Source of the DNA: Verrucomicrobiales bacterium
GTDB taxonomy: Bacteria > Verrucomicrobiota > Verrucomicrobiia > Limisphaerales > CAIMTB01
Reading direction: 5' to 3'
Assembly: GCA_016795425.1 (NCBI GenBank)
Contig: JAEUHG010000139.1
Coordinates: 1 to 64,000, forward strand
DNA: 64,000 bases
The position numbers were made by a program, and so were the translations under genes. How positions within the stretch are numbered: the first letter of the stretch is position 1; every line of letters begins with the position of its first letter. The notes beneath the pieces are model-generated. The model saw only the letters and a program-made list of their open reading frames with translations. It did not search any database and was not told the origin of the DNA. Below are positions 27,327 to 37,602 of the stretch, one piece after another.

Positions 27327-30300
27327 TTACCGGATCCACTTCAGCCGGGCGGCCGCCGTGTGATAAAGCACGGGAAGAAGGATCAGCGACAACACGGTGG
27401 CAAAAAGCAGGCCGAAGATGTGGACCGCCGTCAGCGGCCGCCACAATTCTCCGCCCGTCAACGCCAGCGGCACCAAACCGCCGACGGTGGCCAGCGTGGT
27501 CACCAACACCGCGCGCAATCGCACCAGGCCGGCATGGATCAAGGCCTCCTTGAGTTCCATGCCCTCGGCCCGGGCCTCCTCGATCAAATCGGAGACCACG
27601 ATGATGTGACTCACGATCACTCCGGCCAGGCTCACGATTCCCAGCAGCGCCATGAATCCCAGCGAGGTCTGCATCACCGTCATGCCGAAAAACGCACCGA
27701 TCAATCCCACCGGCACCACCACCAGCACCACACCCGCCTTCACCACCGAATTGAACTGCAGCACCAACGCCAGCGAGATCAACGCAATCGACAAGCCCAT
27801 CACTGTCCCCATCTCGGACTGACTCTGCTTCAGTTCCTTCGCTTCACCGGCGAACTCCATCCGGTAGCCCGGTGGCAACCGAATGGCCGACAACGCGACC
27901 CGCGCCCGACCTAAGACTTCCGAGGGCAGCTCGCCCACCGGCGAAAACGCCCGCACTGTCGCGCTCCGCAACAGGTTGTGCCGCGGTATCGTCGCAAATT
28001 CCGACCGAATCCCCACCTCCGCAAAACTGTTCAGCGGCACCGGCCGCGTCGAGAGCGACTCGACATACAACGAACCGATCCGTGACGCCTCGTGCCGCTC
28101 GTCGACCGCCAGTCGGACCAAAACCGGCACCAGGTGGTCCCCTTCCCGAAGCTCGGTGATCTTCAGTCCGCCAAACGCCGACTGCATGACCCGGCCGATG
28201 AGGGAGTTCACCACCCCCAACGTGTTCGCCTTCGCCTGGTCGATGTCGACCCGGAGCGTCGGCATCCGCCAGCCCAGATCGTCGTTTACTTTGTACCCGC
28301 CCGCTGCCCGCAACGCCGCGGCTGCCTCATCCGCCAATCCGCGCAGCACGTCGAGATCCTCCCCCGCGAATCGAACCTGGATCGGGTACTCGACGGGCGG
28401 CCCCTGCTCCAGTTCCTTCATCAGGACTCGCGCCCCCGCGATCTCGCGATCGAACACACCGCGCAGGTCCGCCACCAACCGCGGAACATCCGCCGCGGTC
28501 CGTGTGTTCACCAGGATCTGGGCGAGATATGGAGCGGGTTCTCGTGGCGACACGTTGTAGTAGAACCGAGGGGCTGTTCCGCCGAAAAACACCCCGGCAC
28601 CCACGACCTCGGTGCGCTCCGCCAGGCGCGACACGATCTGTCCGACCACATCCCTCGTTTGAAAGATGGAGGCCGAGGCCGGCAGCTCGACATCAATCAG
28701 ACACTGGTTCCGCTCGGCTGGAGGAAAGAACTGCTGCCCAAAGAAAGGCACCGCTCCGAAACTGACCGCCAGCAGCCCGTAAGCCAGCAGTACCAATCGC
28801 CCGGGCCGCGAAAAATACCGCTGCAGGATTGCTCGATACTTCGGCGCCATCGCCAGCAGGCCCTGGTCCACCCAGCGGAACAACGGAAACCGTCGCAGTT
28901 CGCCGCCCTGGTCGAGGCTCTTCTGCCCGCGCAGAAAATAATGCCCCAGCAACGGAATGAAGGTCACCGAGACCAACCGCGACGCCCCCAGCGACAGGGT
29001 GGCCACCTGCGGCAACGCCAGGATGAACGCGCCCTTGTCGCCAGGCAGCAAGGCCAGCGGCAGAAACGCCACAATGTTGATCACCGTGGCAAAGAGAATC
29101 GCCCGCCGCAGCCGCCATGGGCCCAGCCAGGCGGCGACTCCCCGGGGTTTGCCAGATGCCAACTCCCGGTTGATCGCGTCCGATGCCACGACCGGATCGT
29201 CCACCAACATTCCCAACGCGATGATCAATGCCGCGATCGAAATCTGATGCAACGGAATCTCCAGGAGGTGCATGCCCACAAACGTCAGCGCCACCGTCAA
29301 GGGTATCGCAAACGCCACCACCAGCGCCGAGCGCCATTCCATCAGCAACAACGAAACCAGAATCACAATGACCACGGCTTCCAGGAAGCAGGTCAGAAAC
29401 TGCCCGACCCGGTGCCCCACCGCGCCCGGTTGATCACTGAGCTTCACCAAATGCATCCCCTCCGGAAGCCGACCCTGCACCGTCCCCGCCGCCCCGGTCA
29501 CCTCGGCGTCGAAGTCCCGGATGATGCGCCCCTCTTTCATCTCCACCGCCACCATTACGGCCCGCTGCACGCCGCCGTCCTCCTTCGGAAACATCAGTCC
29601 CGCCACTCGATGGGTCGCCCGTTTCGGCTCGTCCTTCGATCGCTCGGGTGACAATACGCCCACCGAAAAAGTGGTCGGGTTCTCGTACCCCCGCCGCACC
29701 TCGAACACGTCCCGCAAATAGATGGGCGCACCGTCGGTCGATTGCCCGACCACCGCCCCCATCAAGTCGCCGTGGGTCTTGAACTCCCCGGAGAGCTGCA
29801 CCGGAAAGTTCTGTCCCTCGGTCGCCAACGTGCCGCCGGGAATCAATGCGTTCCGCGTGGCAATGAAATCCATCACCCGCTGGGACGTGAGATTGCGCCC
29901 TTCCACCCCGCGCATCGAATACATCAGGTACAACGCTTCCGGGACGATCCCCACCCGCGTCACCTTGCCCACTGTCTCCAATTGCTTCAGTTCGTCTTCG
30001 AAGAGGTCCGCCGCCAACTCCAACTGTCGATAGCTGTACCGCGGAAGCGCCCCGGCCCGCAGTGCCGGCAATGGATCCTCGTCGCCCGTCAAGATCACGA
30101 TCGGGCCAAAGTCGGGATGCAACTCGGAGTCCGACCCCGCCACCGTCCGGATGAATCCCGCCACGAACTCTTCCAATTCCCCTCGGGTCGCTGTCGTAGC
30201 AAAATCCGCCAGGATGAACGACTCGCCGGGCACCGACCGAACGTCCGTGCCGCGATTCTGTTGGCGCAGACTCAACAGAAACTGCTCCTTCGTCCGCAAC

Positions 30301-30911
30301 CGGTACGTCTGTGAAACGGAGGGCGGATAGAACGCGAAAACCGCCGCACGCCCGCTGCCGCCCCCGCCCCCCCGCAGGTCCTGCAGATGGGAGCGGATCA
30401 GGTTCGCACGCGCCACGCATTCCGCCTCGGATGCCGTCGGACTGGCGATGCCGAACAGCAAGGTCACGGTATTGCCGAAATCCGTGTTCAACCGCGGCGC
30501 TTGCGCTCCCTCCGGCAGCGAGACCTCGGCCAAACGCGCCCGAAGCTTGTCCCAGTCCTGATCGATCCGCGCGCTGCGCGCCGGCCGCAATTTCACCGTG
30601 ATCACCGAAACGCCGAGTCGACTCTGACTGGTCACTTCCTCGATCGAATCCAGCTCGGAGATCTTTTTCTCCAACCGGTCGGTCACCAACTGCTCCACTT
30701 GCAGGGCGGTCGCTCCCGGAAACGCGGTAACCACCAACGCCACCCGCTCTGGTATCTTCGGGTCCTCCTGCTGCGCCAGGCGGAACAGGGCGATGCCGCC
30801 CCAGATCAGCGTCGCCACCAGCGCGAGCCATCCCACCTCGCGGTGCTCCACGAAGAACCGGGCCAACCCACCTTCATTGCCGCGAACCGATGCATCCATG
30901 GCAGGCCTCAC
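27327..30911 (-). CDS. RND efflux transporter (AcrB/MdtB-type)
   Basis: 1194 residues, slightly longer than AcrB (1049). It shows the RND duplication: helix 1 (WLALVATLIWGGIALFRLA), two large periplasmic loops and the proton-relay Asp pair GMLVDDPVVAS in TM4. QEDPKIPERVALVVTAFPGATALQVEQLV is typical of the HAE-1/MexF-like branch. GTG 30911 overlaps the adaptor stop (GTGA); ATG 30899 is the alternative. Substrate is probably hydrophobic or drug-like, not metal (inference). No TolC partner is adjacent; the one at 7285 could serve, or one outside the window. Confidence 0.93.
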   Translation of the reverse strand: MRPAMDASVRGNEGGLARFFVEHREVGWLALVATLIWGGIALFRLAQQEDPKIPERVALVVTAFPGATALQVEQLVTDRLEKKISELDSIEEVTSQSRLGVSVITVKLRPARSARIDQDWDKLRARLAEVSLPEGAQAPRLNTDFGNTVTLLFGIASPTASEAECVARANLIRSHLQDLRGGGGGSGRAAVFAFYPPSVSQTYRLRTKEQFLLSLRQQNRGTDVRSVPGESFILADFATTATRGELEEFVAGFIRTVAGSDSELHPDFGPIVILTGDEDPLPALRAGALPRYSYRQLELAADLFEDELKQLETVGKVTRVGIVPEALYLMYSMRGVEGRNLTSQRVMDFIATRNALIPGGTLATEGQNFPVQLSGEFKTHGDLMGAVVGQSTDGAPIYLRDVFEVRRGYENPTTFSVGVLSPERSKDEPKRATHRVAGLMFPKEDGGVQRAVMVAVEMKEGRIIRDFDAEVTGAAGTVQGRLPEGMHLVKLSDQPGAVGHRVGQFLTCFLEAVVIVILVSLLLMEWRSALVVAFAIPLTVALTFVGMHLLEIPLHQISIAALIIALGMLVDDPVVASDAINRELASGKPRGVAAWLGPWRLRRAILFATVINIVAFLPLALLPGDKGAFILALPQVATLSLGASRLVSVTFIPLLGHYFLRGQKSLDQGGELRRFPLFRWVDQGLLAMAPKYRAILQRYFSRPGRLVLLAYGLLAVSFGAVPFFGQQFFPPAERNQCLIDVELPASASIFQTRDVVGQIVSRLAERTEVVGAGVFFGGTAPRFYYNVSPREPAPYLAQILVNTRTAADVPRLVADLRGVFDREIAGARVLMKELEQGPPVEYPIQVRFAGEDLDVLRGLADEAAAALRAAGGYKVNDDLGWRMPTLRVDIDQAKANTLGVVNSLIGRVMQSAFGGLKITELREGDHLVPVLVRLAVDERHEASRIGSLYVESLSTRPVPLNSFAEVGIRSEFATIPRHNLLRSATVRAFSPVGELPSEVLGRARVALSAIRLPPGYRMEFAGEAKELKQSQSEMGTVMGLSIALISLALVLQFNSVVKAGVVLVVVPVGLIGAFFGMTVMQTSLGFMALLGIVSLAGVIVSHIIVVSDLIEEARAEGMELKEALIHAGLVRLRAVLVTTLATVGGLVPLALTGGELWRPLTAVHIFGLLFATVLSLILLPVLYHTAAARLKWIR

Positions 30912-31990
30912 CGCGTCGTCCCCTGTTCTCCTCGCGTCACGGCGACCCGCGCCCCGTCATACAACTGGCTGGCTCCCGTAACCACCACCGCTTCGCCGGC
31001 CTTCAATCCCTGGCTCACCAGGATCGAACTTTCGATGATATCCCGCGTTTGCACCCGCCTTTCGCGTGCCACTGAGTTCTCCACCACAAAGACGGCCAGC
31101 TCCCGTTCGCCCCGCGCGACCAATGCCGACAACGGAATCAGTATCCCGTCGCGACGGCGCACCGCTTCGTCCAAGTACACCGACGCCGTCATACCGGCAC
31201 GAATGCCGCCGTCCGAATTGGCCACCTTGATCACCACCCGAAACAGCCGGCTGCCCTCCTGAGCCGCCACCCCAACCTCCTTCACCACCCCGCGGAAATC
31301 CTGGTTGCCCAAGGCCGAGATCGACAACCGCACATCGTCCCCGGGCTTCAAATCCCCCACCAATCGGTCGGGCACACCCACTTCGACTTCCACTTCGGAA
31401 AGATCCGCCATGGTGAGCACCGGGCGCCCCGCCCCGATGGTCTCTCCCGCGTTCACCTCGCGCTTGAGGATCGTTCCCGCAAACGGCGCCATGATCCGCG
31501 AATCGAGAATGTCCTGGCGCCGCAATTCGAGCGCCGCGTCCGACGCCCGTGTCGCCGCCAGCGCGCGATCGTATTCCTGCTGCGAGGCCGCGCCATCCCC
31601 GAGCAACCGCTTCACTCTCTGATACTGCGTCTGGTCGAGTTGGGCCTGCGCCGCCGCGGAATTTGAAGCCGCCAGAAAATCGGATTGCTTCAGCTGGGCC
31701 AGGAGTTCGCCCTTCCGTACCACGGCGCCTTCTTTCCAGTCACCCCCTCCACCGCCCGGCCCAACCAAGTCCACGATCCCGGGAACCCTGAAGCTTAATG
31801 TGATCTGATTCCGACCTTTGATGGTCGCCAGGTAGGCGGATCCCCGGTCCGTGGCCGACTCCGAGGCGTCCCTGGCCTGAAAAACCCGCACCGGCACCAC
31901 TTCGGGCTCCGCCGATGGCCGGCGGCCGCAGCCAACCGCCAACAACACCGCGAAGGCGAAACACCAGGAAACGAGTCGTTCCTTGCGCAC
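30908..31990 (-). CDS. RND periplasmic adaptor lipoprotein
   Basis: 360 residues from GTG 31990. Lipoprotein signal (FAVLLAVGC), first lipoyl half (VDLVGPGGGG...VRKGELLAQL), a helical hairpin (NSAAAQAQLDQTQYQRVKRLLGDGAASQQEYDRA), second lipoyl half (DSRIMAPFAGTILKREVNAGETI), then barrel and membrane-proximal domains. It delivers substrate to the RND pump encoded next. The frame runs open upstream to 32146 but without a signal peptide at its end, so the GTG start is preferred. Confidence 0.88.
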   Translation of the reverse strand: MRKERLVSWCFAFAVLLAVGCGRRPSAEPEVVPVRVFQARDASESATDRGSAYLATIKGRNQITLSFRVPGIVDLVGPGGGGGDWKEGAVVRKGELLAQLKQSDFLAASNSAAAQAQLDQTQYQRVKRLLGDGAASQQEYDRALAATRASDAALELRRQDILDSRIMAPFAGTILKREVNAGETIGAGRPVLTMADLSEVEVEVGVPDRLVGDLKPGDDVRLSISALGNQDFRGVVKEVGVAAQEGSRLFRVVIKVANSDGGIRAGMTASVYLDEAVRRRDGILIPLSALVARGERELAVFVVENSVARERRVQTRDIIESSILVSQGLKAGEAVVVTGASQLYDGARVAVTRGEQGTTR

Positions 31991-32085
31991 GCCGAAAAAT
32001 TGACAGGTCCCAGCTTCCAAGCAAACGCCTATGGGGCCGCGCTCGGCGCGGTCCCGGCGCGCCTCCATGGCCATTGCGCCACGCC

Positions 32086-32117
32086 CAAAAACAAAAAATG
32101 GCACTCTCCGAGGGTGC
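32086..32117 (-). terminator. Rho-independent terminator
   Basis: Minus-strand hairpin GGCACCC-TCGGA-GAGTGCC (plus 32099-32117, one G-T pair) followed by ATTTTTTGTTTTT (plus 32086-32098). It lies between the DUF2200 gene and the efflux adaptor gene on the same strand and insulates the efflux operon from DUF2200 transcription. Confidence 0.7.
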
Positions 32118-32242
32118 CTTCGGACTCCAACACTTCCACGCAACACCCCGATTCCTCTGTGGAAGGTCTCCGCAGGGTCACACGGTTCCGGCGTGGAATC
32201 TTGCCCTCGCTGGCGGCGCCGCGTGGTTCCCCATCCCTGGGA

Positions 32243-32596
32243 TCAGGACCTCAGAACCTTCTCCATCGCCTTCCCTTTCGCCAACTCGTCGACCAATTTG
32301 TCGAGGTAGCGGATTTCCCGCATCGTCGGCTCTTCGACCTCCTCCACCCGGACTCCACAAACCACGCCTTTGATCATCGACCTCAATGGATTTGGCTTAG
32401 GAGCCTCTTTGAAGAAGGTCTCAAAGTCCTTCTCCATTTTCATCTGTCGCTCCAATTCCTTCTGGCTATACCCCGTCAGCCACAGGATGACCGCGTCGAC
32501 CTCCGCTTTGGTCCGACCTTTCCGTTCCGCTTTGGCGACGTAGAGCGGATACACGCTCGCGAAGCTCGTCGTATAGATTCGATGTTTGGTGGTCAT
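32243..32596 (-). CDS. DUF2200 family protein
   Basis: 117 residues. The start [34 protein letters not shown] and the stretch [13 protein letters not shown] are characteristic of DUF2200, a small conserved cytosolic family of unknown function. ATG 32596 gives the usual family N-terminus. A clear terminator follows about 125 bp downstream of its stop. Confidence 0.88.
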   Translation of the reverse strand: MTTKHRIYTTSFASVYPLYVAKAERKGRTKAEVDAVILWLTGYSQKELERQMKMEKDFETFFKEAPKPNPLRSMIKGVVCGVRVEEVEEPTMREIRYLDKLVDELAKGKAMEKVLRS

Positions 32597-32749
32597 ACGG
32601 ATGTCGCCCCACAATCCACCATTGGCGACTCATTGGTGCAAGTTCGGAGAAGGCGCCGACGTTCGCCCTGCATGCTACGGCTCGCCTTTTGAACCAGGGT
32701 TTCTCGCGGCATCGAGGGAACCCATGGGTTCCTCCCTGCCCGCCAACTT

Positions 32750-33163
32750 CTAATCAGGGGCGACGCCCGTCATTGCAGCCTCGATGCGGTAGCCGTCCGG
32801 ATCGAGCACGAATGCAGCGAAGTAGTTGGGCCCGTATTCCGGATGGAGTCCCGATCCGCCGTTGTCTTGGCCTCCATTCCCGAGTGCTGCCTGATAAAAG
32901 GCGACGACGGCCCCTCGGGATGGCGCTCGGAAAGCCACATGAAAGCCATCACTCGATTGAGGAATGCCCCCGGAACGCAAGCGGATGGCAAACTCGTCTT
33001 CCGCACCGGGCAATCCATAGCCAACGGCAGCCTCGCGGTAACCCGCACCCACCTCATGGATCCAAAGGCGCACGTAGCCCAAAGGGGTAAGTACCGCATT
33101 GTAAAATGCCGCGGATCGATCCAGGTCACCGACGGCGATCGACAAATGGTGCACCATGCTCAT
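32750..33163 (-). CDS. VOC (glyoxalase/bleomycin-resistance fold) protein
   Basis: 137 residues, one VOC module: MVHHLSIAVGDLDRSAAFYNAVL opening with a metal-ligand His, GFHVAFRAPSRGAVVAFY in the second half, and FAAFVLDPDGYRIEAA, the C-terminal VOC motif with an acidic ligand. Specific substrate unknown. ATG 33163 or 33157. A 16-bp perfect palindrome (GGAACCCATGGGTTCC, 32717-32732) lies just beyond its stop and may act as a weak terminator. Confidence 0.85.
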   Translation of the reverse strand: MSMVHHLSIAVGDLDRSAAFYNAVLTPLGYVRLWIHEVGAGYREAAVGYGLPGAEDEFAIRLRSGGIPQSSDGFHVAFRAPSRGAVVAFYQAALGNGGQDNGGSGLHPEYGPNYFAAFVLDPDGYRIEAAMTGVAPD

Positions 33164-33264
33164 GGACGATCTGCCGAACTCGTGGTTACGCGACGCCTGC
33201 CAACACCTTCCTATTCCTCACCGCCCGCCCTTTCCGATCCCGGCATCGACCAAGACGCGTGATC

Positions 33265-33313
33265 CCTCGTCGCAGCGCGGCGAGGGGCACCTCACTGGGT
33301 GGGCCTGTCGCCG
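33265..33313 (+). repeat. REPIN-like palindrome, shortened copy
   Basis: CCTCGTCGC-AGC-GCGGCGAGG at 33265-33285 (one G-T pair) followed by GGCACCTCACTGGGTGGGCCTGTCGCC. It resembles the element at 47115-47192 but lacks about 17 internal bases and has a decayed right arm. It lies between two minus-strand genes. Confidence 0.6.
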
Positions 33314-33413
33314 ATTCGGGCGGGGCGATCGCCACGCCTACCGATCTGGCGACCTGGTGACGTCATGCCGTTCAGGTCTCGGCGGAGAAATCCTTGGTGT
33401 TCCTGCTTCTCCA

Positions 33414-34484
33414 TCAGGCCCGCCATCCGTGGTTTTCCCGAACCTGGATCATGGCGGCGAGGATGTTGTTCCAGGTCTCCTGCCGCATCATCACCTCGTT
33501 CGGGAACATGCATCCGTCCCAACAAATGTGCTGAAGCTTCTTGGTCACTTTGCCGGCCTCGTCGCGCAGCCAGTAACCGGCGTCCCGAGGGACGTTGAGC
33601 TTCCCATTGGGATCATTGACGGGACAGTGCTTGCCGGTCTTCTCGTGGTCGCCGGAGCCCTTCACGGTGGCGTCGTTCTGCGCCACATGGAAATCGAAGG
33701 TCCAAGGCCGCAGGGCGTTGGTCATTTTCTTCATGGCCTTGTGGAAGACCTCCGGTTCCCAGTGGAACGTGTCGGGAACCAGCCGATGTTCCGTCGCGTT
33801 GTACCCAAGCAGATAGAGGAGCGTGTGCGCCATGTCGGCTTGGAACCCGACCACTTTGGGCATCCCGACCTCTTCCAGGGTGCGGATCATATTCTTCCAG
33901 GAATGCATGCCGCCCCAGCAGATCTCGCCTTCGGCCGCCAGGCGCTCGCCGTGGTCCTTGGCGACCTTGCCGCCTTCTTTGAAAGTCTTGGCGATCAGCT
34001 TGGTATTGCCCTTCGGATCCTTGTCCCAATCGGTGACCGATGCCGCGGAGTCGATCCGGACCAGGCCGTAGGGGCGAACGCCGAGTTCGCGGAGCTTTTT
34101 CGCGATCCGACAGGCCTTGCGCACGGCGGTCACCCAATTCTTGCGCTTGGTCTCGTCGCCCATCGCCGATCCGTCAAACCACACCGGCGCCACCACCGAG
34201 CCCACCACGAATCCCTTCGACTGGATTTTGTCCGCCAACTTCTTGATCCCGTCGTCGTCGATGTCGATGGAGGTGTGGGGGTCATAGAGAAACAGATCGA
34301 CGCCATCGAACTTGGTGCCGTTCACCTCCGCCTTGGCGGTCAGGTCCAGCATCGTGTCCAAATCAATAAATGGCTCAGCGCCAGGGCTTCCCTTGCCGAC
34401 CAGACCAGGCCACATGGCGTTGTGAAGCTTGGGGAAGTTGTTGGGACCGGCCGAAGCCGTGGCTTTGGATGCGGGTTTGCTCAT
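33414..34484 (-). CDS. Sugar phosphate isomerase/epimerase-like TIM-barrel protein
   Basis: 356 residues. AP endonuclease 2/xylose isomerase-like barrel: [40 protein letters not shown] at the front, [14 protein letters not shown] and [16 protein letters not shown] (likely metal-site Asp and His), and [37 protein letters not shown]. No signal peptide, so cytoplasmic. Homologues of this type are common in Planctomycetes and Verrucomicrobia, generally in sugar catabolism; the substrate is not known. Monocistronic. Confidence 0.8.
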   Translation of the reverse strand: MSKPASKATASAGPNNFPKLHNAMWPGLVGKGSPGAEPFIDLDTMLDLTAKAEVNGTKFDGVDLFLYDPHTSIDIDDDGIKKLADKIQSKGFVVGSVVAPVWFDGSAMGDETKRKNWVTAVRKACRIAKKLRELGVRPYGLVRIDSAASVTDWDKDPKGNTKLIAKTFKEGGKVAKDHGERLAAEGEICWGGMHSWKNMIRTLEEVGMPKVVGFQADMAHTLLYLLGYNATEHRLVPDTFHWEPEVFHKAMKKMTNALRPWTFDFHVAQNDATVKGSGDHEKTGKHCPVNDPNGKLNVPRDAGYWLRDEAGKVTKKLQHICWDGCMFPNEVMMRQETWNNILAAMIQVRENHGWRA

Positions 34485-34651
34485 GGATGGATGCGCCTTC
34501 GGGTTACCGAACAGAGGCTAATCACGCCACCCGACACCCGCCAAGGGAAAGTCCGGCGGAATGGTGCGATGGGAAAGCCGGACGATGAGGTCGACGCGGG
34601 CGCCTTGGGACTGGATCCCCCGCCCGGCATCCCTAATCTCCCGCCCGCGCC

Positions 34652-35800
34652 ATGAAAGCGTTCCACTGCACCTGCCGTCAGCCCCTCTTCTTCGACAACA
34701 CCCGTTGCCTGCGATGCGGCTCGGAGGTCGCCTACGATCCCACCTCCCGACGGCTGGCGCCGTTGAAGCCTGCCAAACAAAAGGACCTGTGGCTGCTGGC
34801 CCGCGACAACCGCAAGCCCAAGCCTCAGTTCCGATTTTGCGCCAACCGTACCGAAGCCGCCGCCTGCAATTGGCTCGTGCCCGCCGACGCCGATACAACC
34901 CTCTGCTTGTCCTGCCAACTGACGCGGACCATCCCCATCCTGGCTCGTCCCAAGAACCCCGAACGTCTGCGGGATCTCGAGGCTGCCAAGCGCAGGGTGC
35001 TCTTCGTTCTTCAGGAACTGGATCTGCCCTTGGTTCCCAAGAGCGCCGATCCCAAACGCGGACTGGCCTTTGATCTTCTCGAATCCCTTCCCGGAGAACC
35101 TCGGGTGCTGACCGGCCATGCCGAAGGACTCATCACCCTCAATGTGGCCGAGGCGGACGACGATTATCGCGAACGCCACCGTGACAACCTGCGCGAACCA
35201 TACCGCACTGTCATCGGGCATCTCCGCCACGAACTGGCCCATTATTACTGGGACCTGCTGATCCTCGACACCGACTGGATGGAACCGTTCCGCAAACTCT
35301 TCGGCGACGAACGTACCCACTACGCCTCGGCCTTGGAGGCGCACTACTCGCAAGGCCCGGACCCGGAATGGCGCACCAGGTTCATCAGCGCCTACGCCGC
35401 CAGTCATCCGTGGGAGGATTGGGCGGAGTCCTTTGCCCACTATCTGCACCTCCGGGCGACCTTGGAGACCGTGCAGACCTACGGACTCAACACCGCCAAG
35501 GTCCCGCTGAGAATAGAAGCCTTCCCCCTCGAAGCCCTGGGAGACATTGAGGATGCCGAGGACGCCGCCGCATTTCTTCCCTGGGTCAATGCCTGGGTCG
35601 TTCTGACCACCGTGCTCAACGAAGTGTCGCGCAGCATGGGGCAACCCGATCTGTACCCCTTCGTGCTCAACGGCCCGGTTGTTGCGAAACTATACTTCGT
35701 TCATCGCGTCATCCTGCAACGGCAAGGCAAAGAAACCGTCCCGCCGCCGGCGTCCCTGGCCCAGCCCGTGGCACCCGAGGACGCGGTCGCCCGCGAATAA
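34652..35800 (+). CDS. Zinc-ribbon plus putative zinc metallopeptidase (PF10005/PF15887-like)
   Basis: 382 residues. The N-terminal zinc ribbon has CTC, CLRCG and later C...CLSC pairs (FCANRT, LCLSCQLTRT). The C-terminal domain has HELAHYYW, an HExxH zinc-protease motif, with a downstream third-ligand region ERTHYASALEAHYSQG and the conserved SHPWEDWAESFAHYLHLR. Cytoplasmic. Homologues are annotated as zinc-binding metallopeptidases of unknown target. It is followed by a strong hairpin at 35837-35861. Confidence 0.85.
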   Translation: MKAFHCTCRQPLFFDNTRCLRCGSEVAYDPTSRRLAPLKPAKQKDLWLLARDNRKPKPQFRFCANRTEAAACNWLVPADADTTLCLSCQLTRTIPILARPKNPERLRDLEAAKRRVLFVLQELDLPLVPKSADPKRGLAFDLLESLPGEPRVLTGHAEGLITLNVAEADDDYRERHRDNLREPYRTVIGHLRHELAHYYWDLLILDTDWMEPFRKLFGDERTHYASALEAHYSQGPDPEWRTRFISAYAASHPWEDWAESFAHYLHLRATLETVQTYGLNTAKVPLRIEAFPLEALGDIEDAEDAAAFLPWVNAWVVLTTVLNEVSRSMGQPDLYPFVLNGPVVAKLYFVHRVILQRQGKETVPPPASLAQPVAPEDAVARE

Positions 35801-35836
35801 CGTCCTCCGCGGTCCTTTCCCGTTGCCCCCATTCCC

Positions 35837-35861
35837 GCGCCGCGAGGGGTCCTCGCGGCGC
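35837..35861. repeat. Hairpin repeat in convergent gap, copy 1
   Basis: Perfect 11-bp stem GCGCCGCGAGG/CCTCGCGGCGC with GGT loop, followed by AGCACTTTGCCCGTCTTC. It lies between the convergent stops at 35800 and 35918. Related copies are at 53144-53176 and 56085-56123. It could act as a bidirectional terminator; there is no U tract. Confidence 0.6.
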
Positions 35862-35917
35862 AGCACTTTGCCCGTCTTCATGGCCCCTCAAGGCCCTGAA
35901 CCGGGCCGTCGTTCCCC

Positions 35918-37420
35918 TCAAGCAAACGGCAGCACTTTGGCCGACAGATACGTCATCACCAATCCCGCCACCGAAACCAGCGTCAGCATCACCGTCCAGG
36001 TCTTGAGCGTCTCGGTCTCCGTCATGCCGCTCAATCGGTTGACCACCCAGAACCCACTGTCATTCATCCACGAGCAGCAAAACGCCCCAAAACCGATCGC
36101 CAGGTAAATGTACATGGGATGAAACGGCAGCGAGGCTCCGGCCGCGGGATCCATCATCGGGAACACCATGGCCGAGGTCGTCAGCATCGCCACCGTGGCT
36201 GATCCCTGTGCCACCCGGATGACCGCCGCCACCAGCCACGACAAAAGGATCAAGTTCACCTCCGCACCAGACGCCGCCGCCTTGATGGCGTCACCCACCC
36301 CGGCATTCCGCAGCATCAACCCAAAGGCGCCTCCCGCGCTGGTGATCAGGATGATGACTCCCGCAGTCTCGATCGGTGGACCGATCAAATCCTCGATCTT
36401 CCGGAATCCATAGCCCCGCTGCCGGGCAAGGACCCACAGCGAAATACCGGCGCCAATGAACAGCGCGATGTTCTTGTTCCCGATGAACGCAACCCATCGT
36501 TGCACGGCGGAAAATGTCTCAAGTCCTCCCATGGCTTGCACCACCGACGGAAAACTGCCGCGGATCACCGTGAAGGTGGAGGCCAGACTGATCAGGAAGA
36601 TCGGCAGCACCACCGGGAGTATGGACCAGAAGAACGATGGCAGTTCGGCTTCGGTCTTCCTCGAGATCCCCGCCAAGTCGTCCAAGGAGGCCCCGCGCGT
36701 TTCACGCAGCGGCACGGATACCCGAGCGTTGATCCAGCGCGCCACGAAATACCCGGCAACGCAGGGAAGAATCCCCGCCAGTATTCCCCACACCAGGGAC
36801 AAGCCCACGTCCACCTTCAGGCTGTCCACCATCGCCAATGGCCCCGGATGCGGCACGGTCAGCGAGTGGGTGACCACGCCGCCGCAGCAGATGCACAAGA
36901 GGTAGAGCGTGTAGTCCTTGCCCGTTCGCAACCGCAAGGCGCGCGCCAGCGGCACCATCAGCATGAACATCGTGTCAAAGAAGATCGGGATCGAAAGCAC
37001 GTAGGTGCTCCACAGCAACGCCGCTCCGGCTCGTTGCTCTCCGAAAAAGGCCAGGAACCGGCGCACCACCTTGTCCGCCGCTCCGCTCTCCATCAGCGCC
37101 ATCCCGATGATGGCCGCCAGTCCGATCGAAATGGAGATTGCCGCCGCGGTGTTACCGAACTCCACCATTGTCAGCTCGACGGTCGCCAGCCACTGGTTGC
37201 CCTCGGCCGCTGCCCTCGTCGATTTCGACAGTTTCTCCAGCACCGCCGGAGAGAAAGGGGCCGACAGAAACCCGGCGAGAAACGCCGCGAAGATCAATGC
37301 GATGAAGGCGTGCAGCCGGAGCTTCGTGATGGCGACAATGATAAACGCAACGCTCACCAGAAGGACGACGAACGGCCACTGGGTCGCCCCGGCCTCGGCA
37401 GCGGCAAGCAACGGATGCAT
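35918..37420 (-). CDS. GntP-family permease
   Basis: 500 residues, about 12-14 hydrophobic helices. The N-terminus AFIALIFAAFLAGFLSAPF and central ALLWSTYVLSIPIFFDTMFMLMVPLARALRLRTGKDY match the gluconate/GntP family signature (Ile-Pro-x-Phe-x-Asp). It imports gluconate or a related sugar acid (family knowledge; exact substrate unknown). Ends QGSATVAMLTTSAMVFPMM, also family-typical. Monocistronic. Confidence 0.92.
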   Translation of the reverse strand: MHPLLAAAEAGATQWPFVVLLVSVAFIIVAITKLRLHAFIALIFAAFLAGFLSAPFSPAVLEKLSKSTRAAAEGNQWLATVELTMVEFGNTAAAISISIGLAAIIGMALMESGAADKVVRRFLAFFGEQRAGAALLWSTYVLSIPIFFDTMFMLMVPLARALRLRTGKDYTLYLLCICCGGVVTHSLTVPHPGPLAMVDSLKVDVGLSLVWGILAGILPCVAGYFVARWINARVSVPLRETRGASLDDLAGISRKTEAELPSFFWSILPVVLPIFLISLASTFTVIRGSFPSVVQAMGGLETFSAVQRWVAFIGNKNIALFIGAGISLWVLARQRGYGFRKIEDLIGPPIETAGVIILITSAGGAFGLMLRNAGVGDAIKAAASGAEVNLILLSWLVAAVIRVAQGSATVAMLTTSAMVFPMMDPAAGASLPFHPMYIYLAIGFGAFCCSWMNDSGFWVVNRLSGMTETETLKTWTVMLTLVSVAGLVMTYLSAKVLPFA

Positions 37421-37602
37421 AGGTGTGGGAATGCCGGCCTTGGCTACCGGAAATCTTGGCCTACCCGCAAGCGCGGTTTCCGGTCCGGATCAAAAAGCCG
37501 CACATCCCTCCCGGGTCCGAGGCCGCCGCGCTTCTCTTCCCGACGCCGGCCCCCATCCCGGCCGGTCACCTTAAAGGCGGGCTACGGTCCGGAGGCGTTC
37601 CA

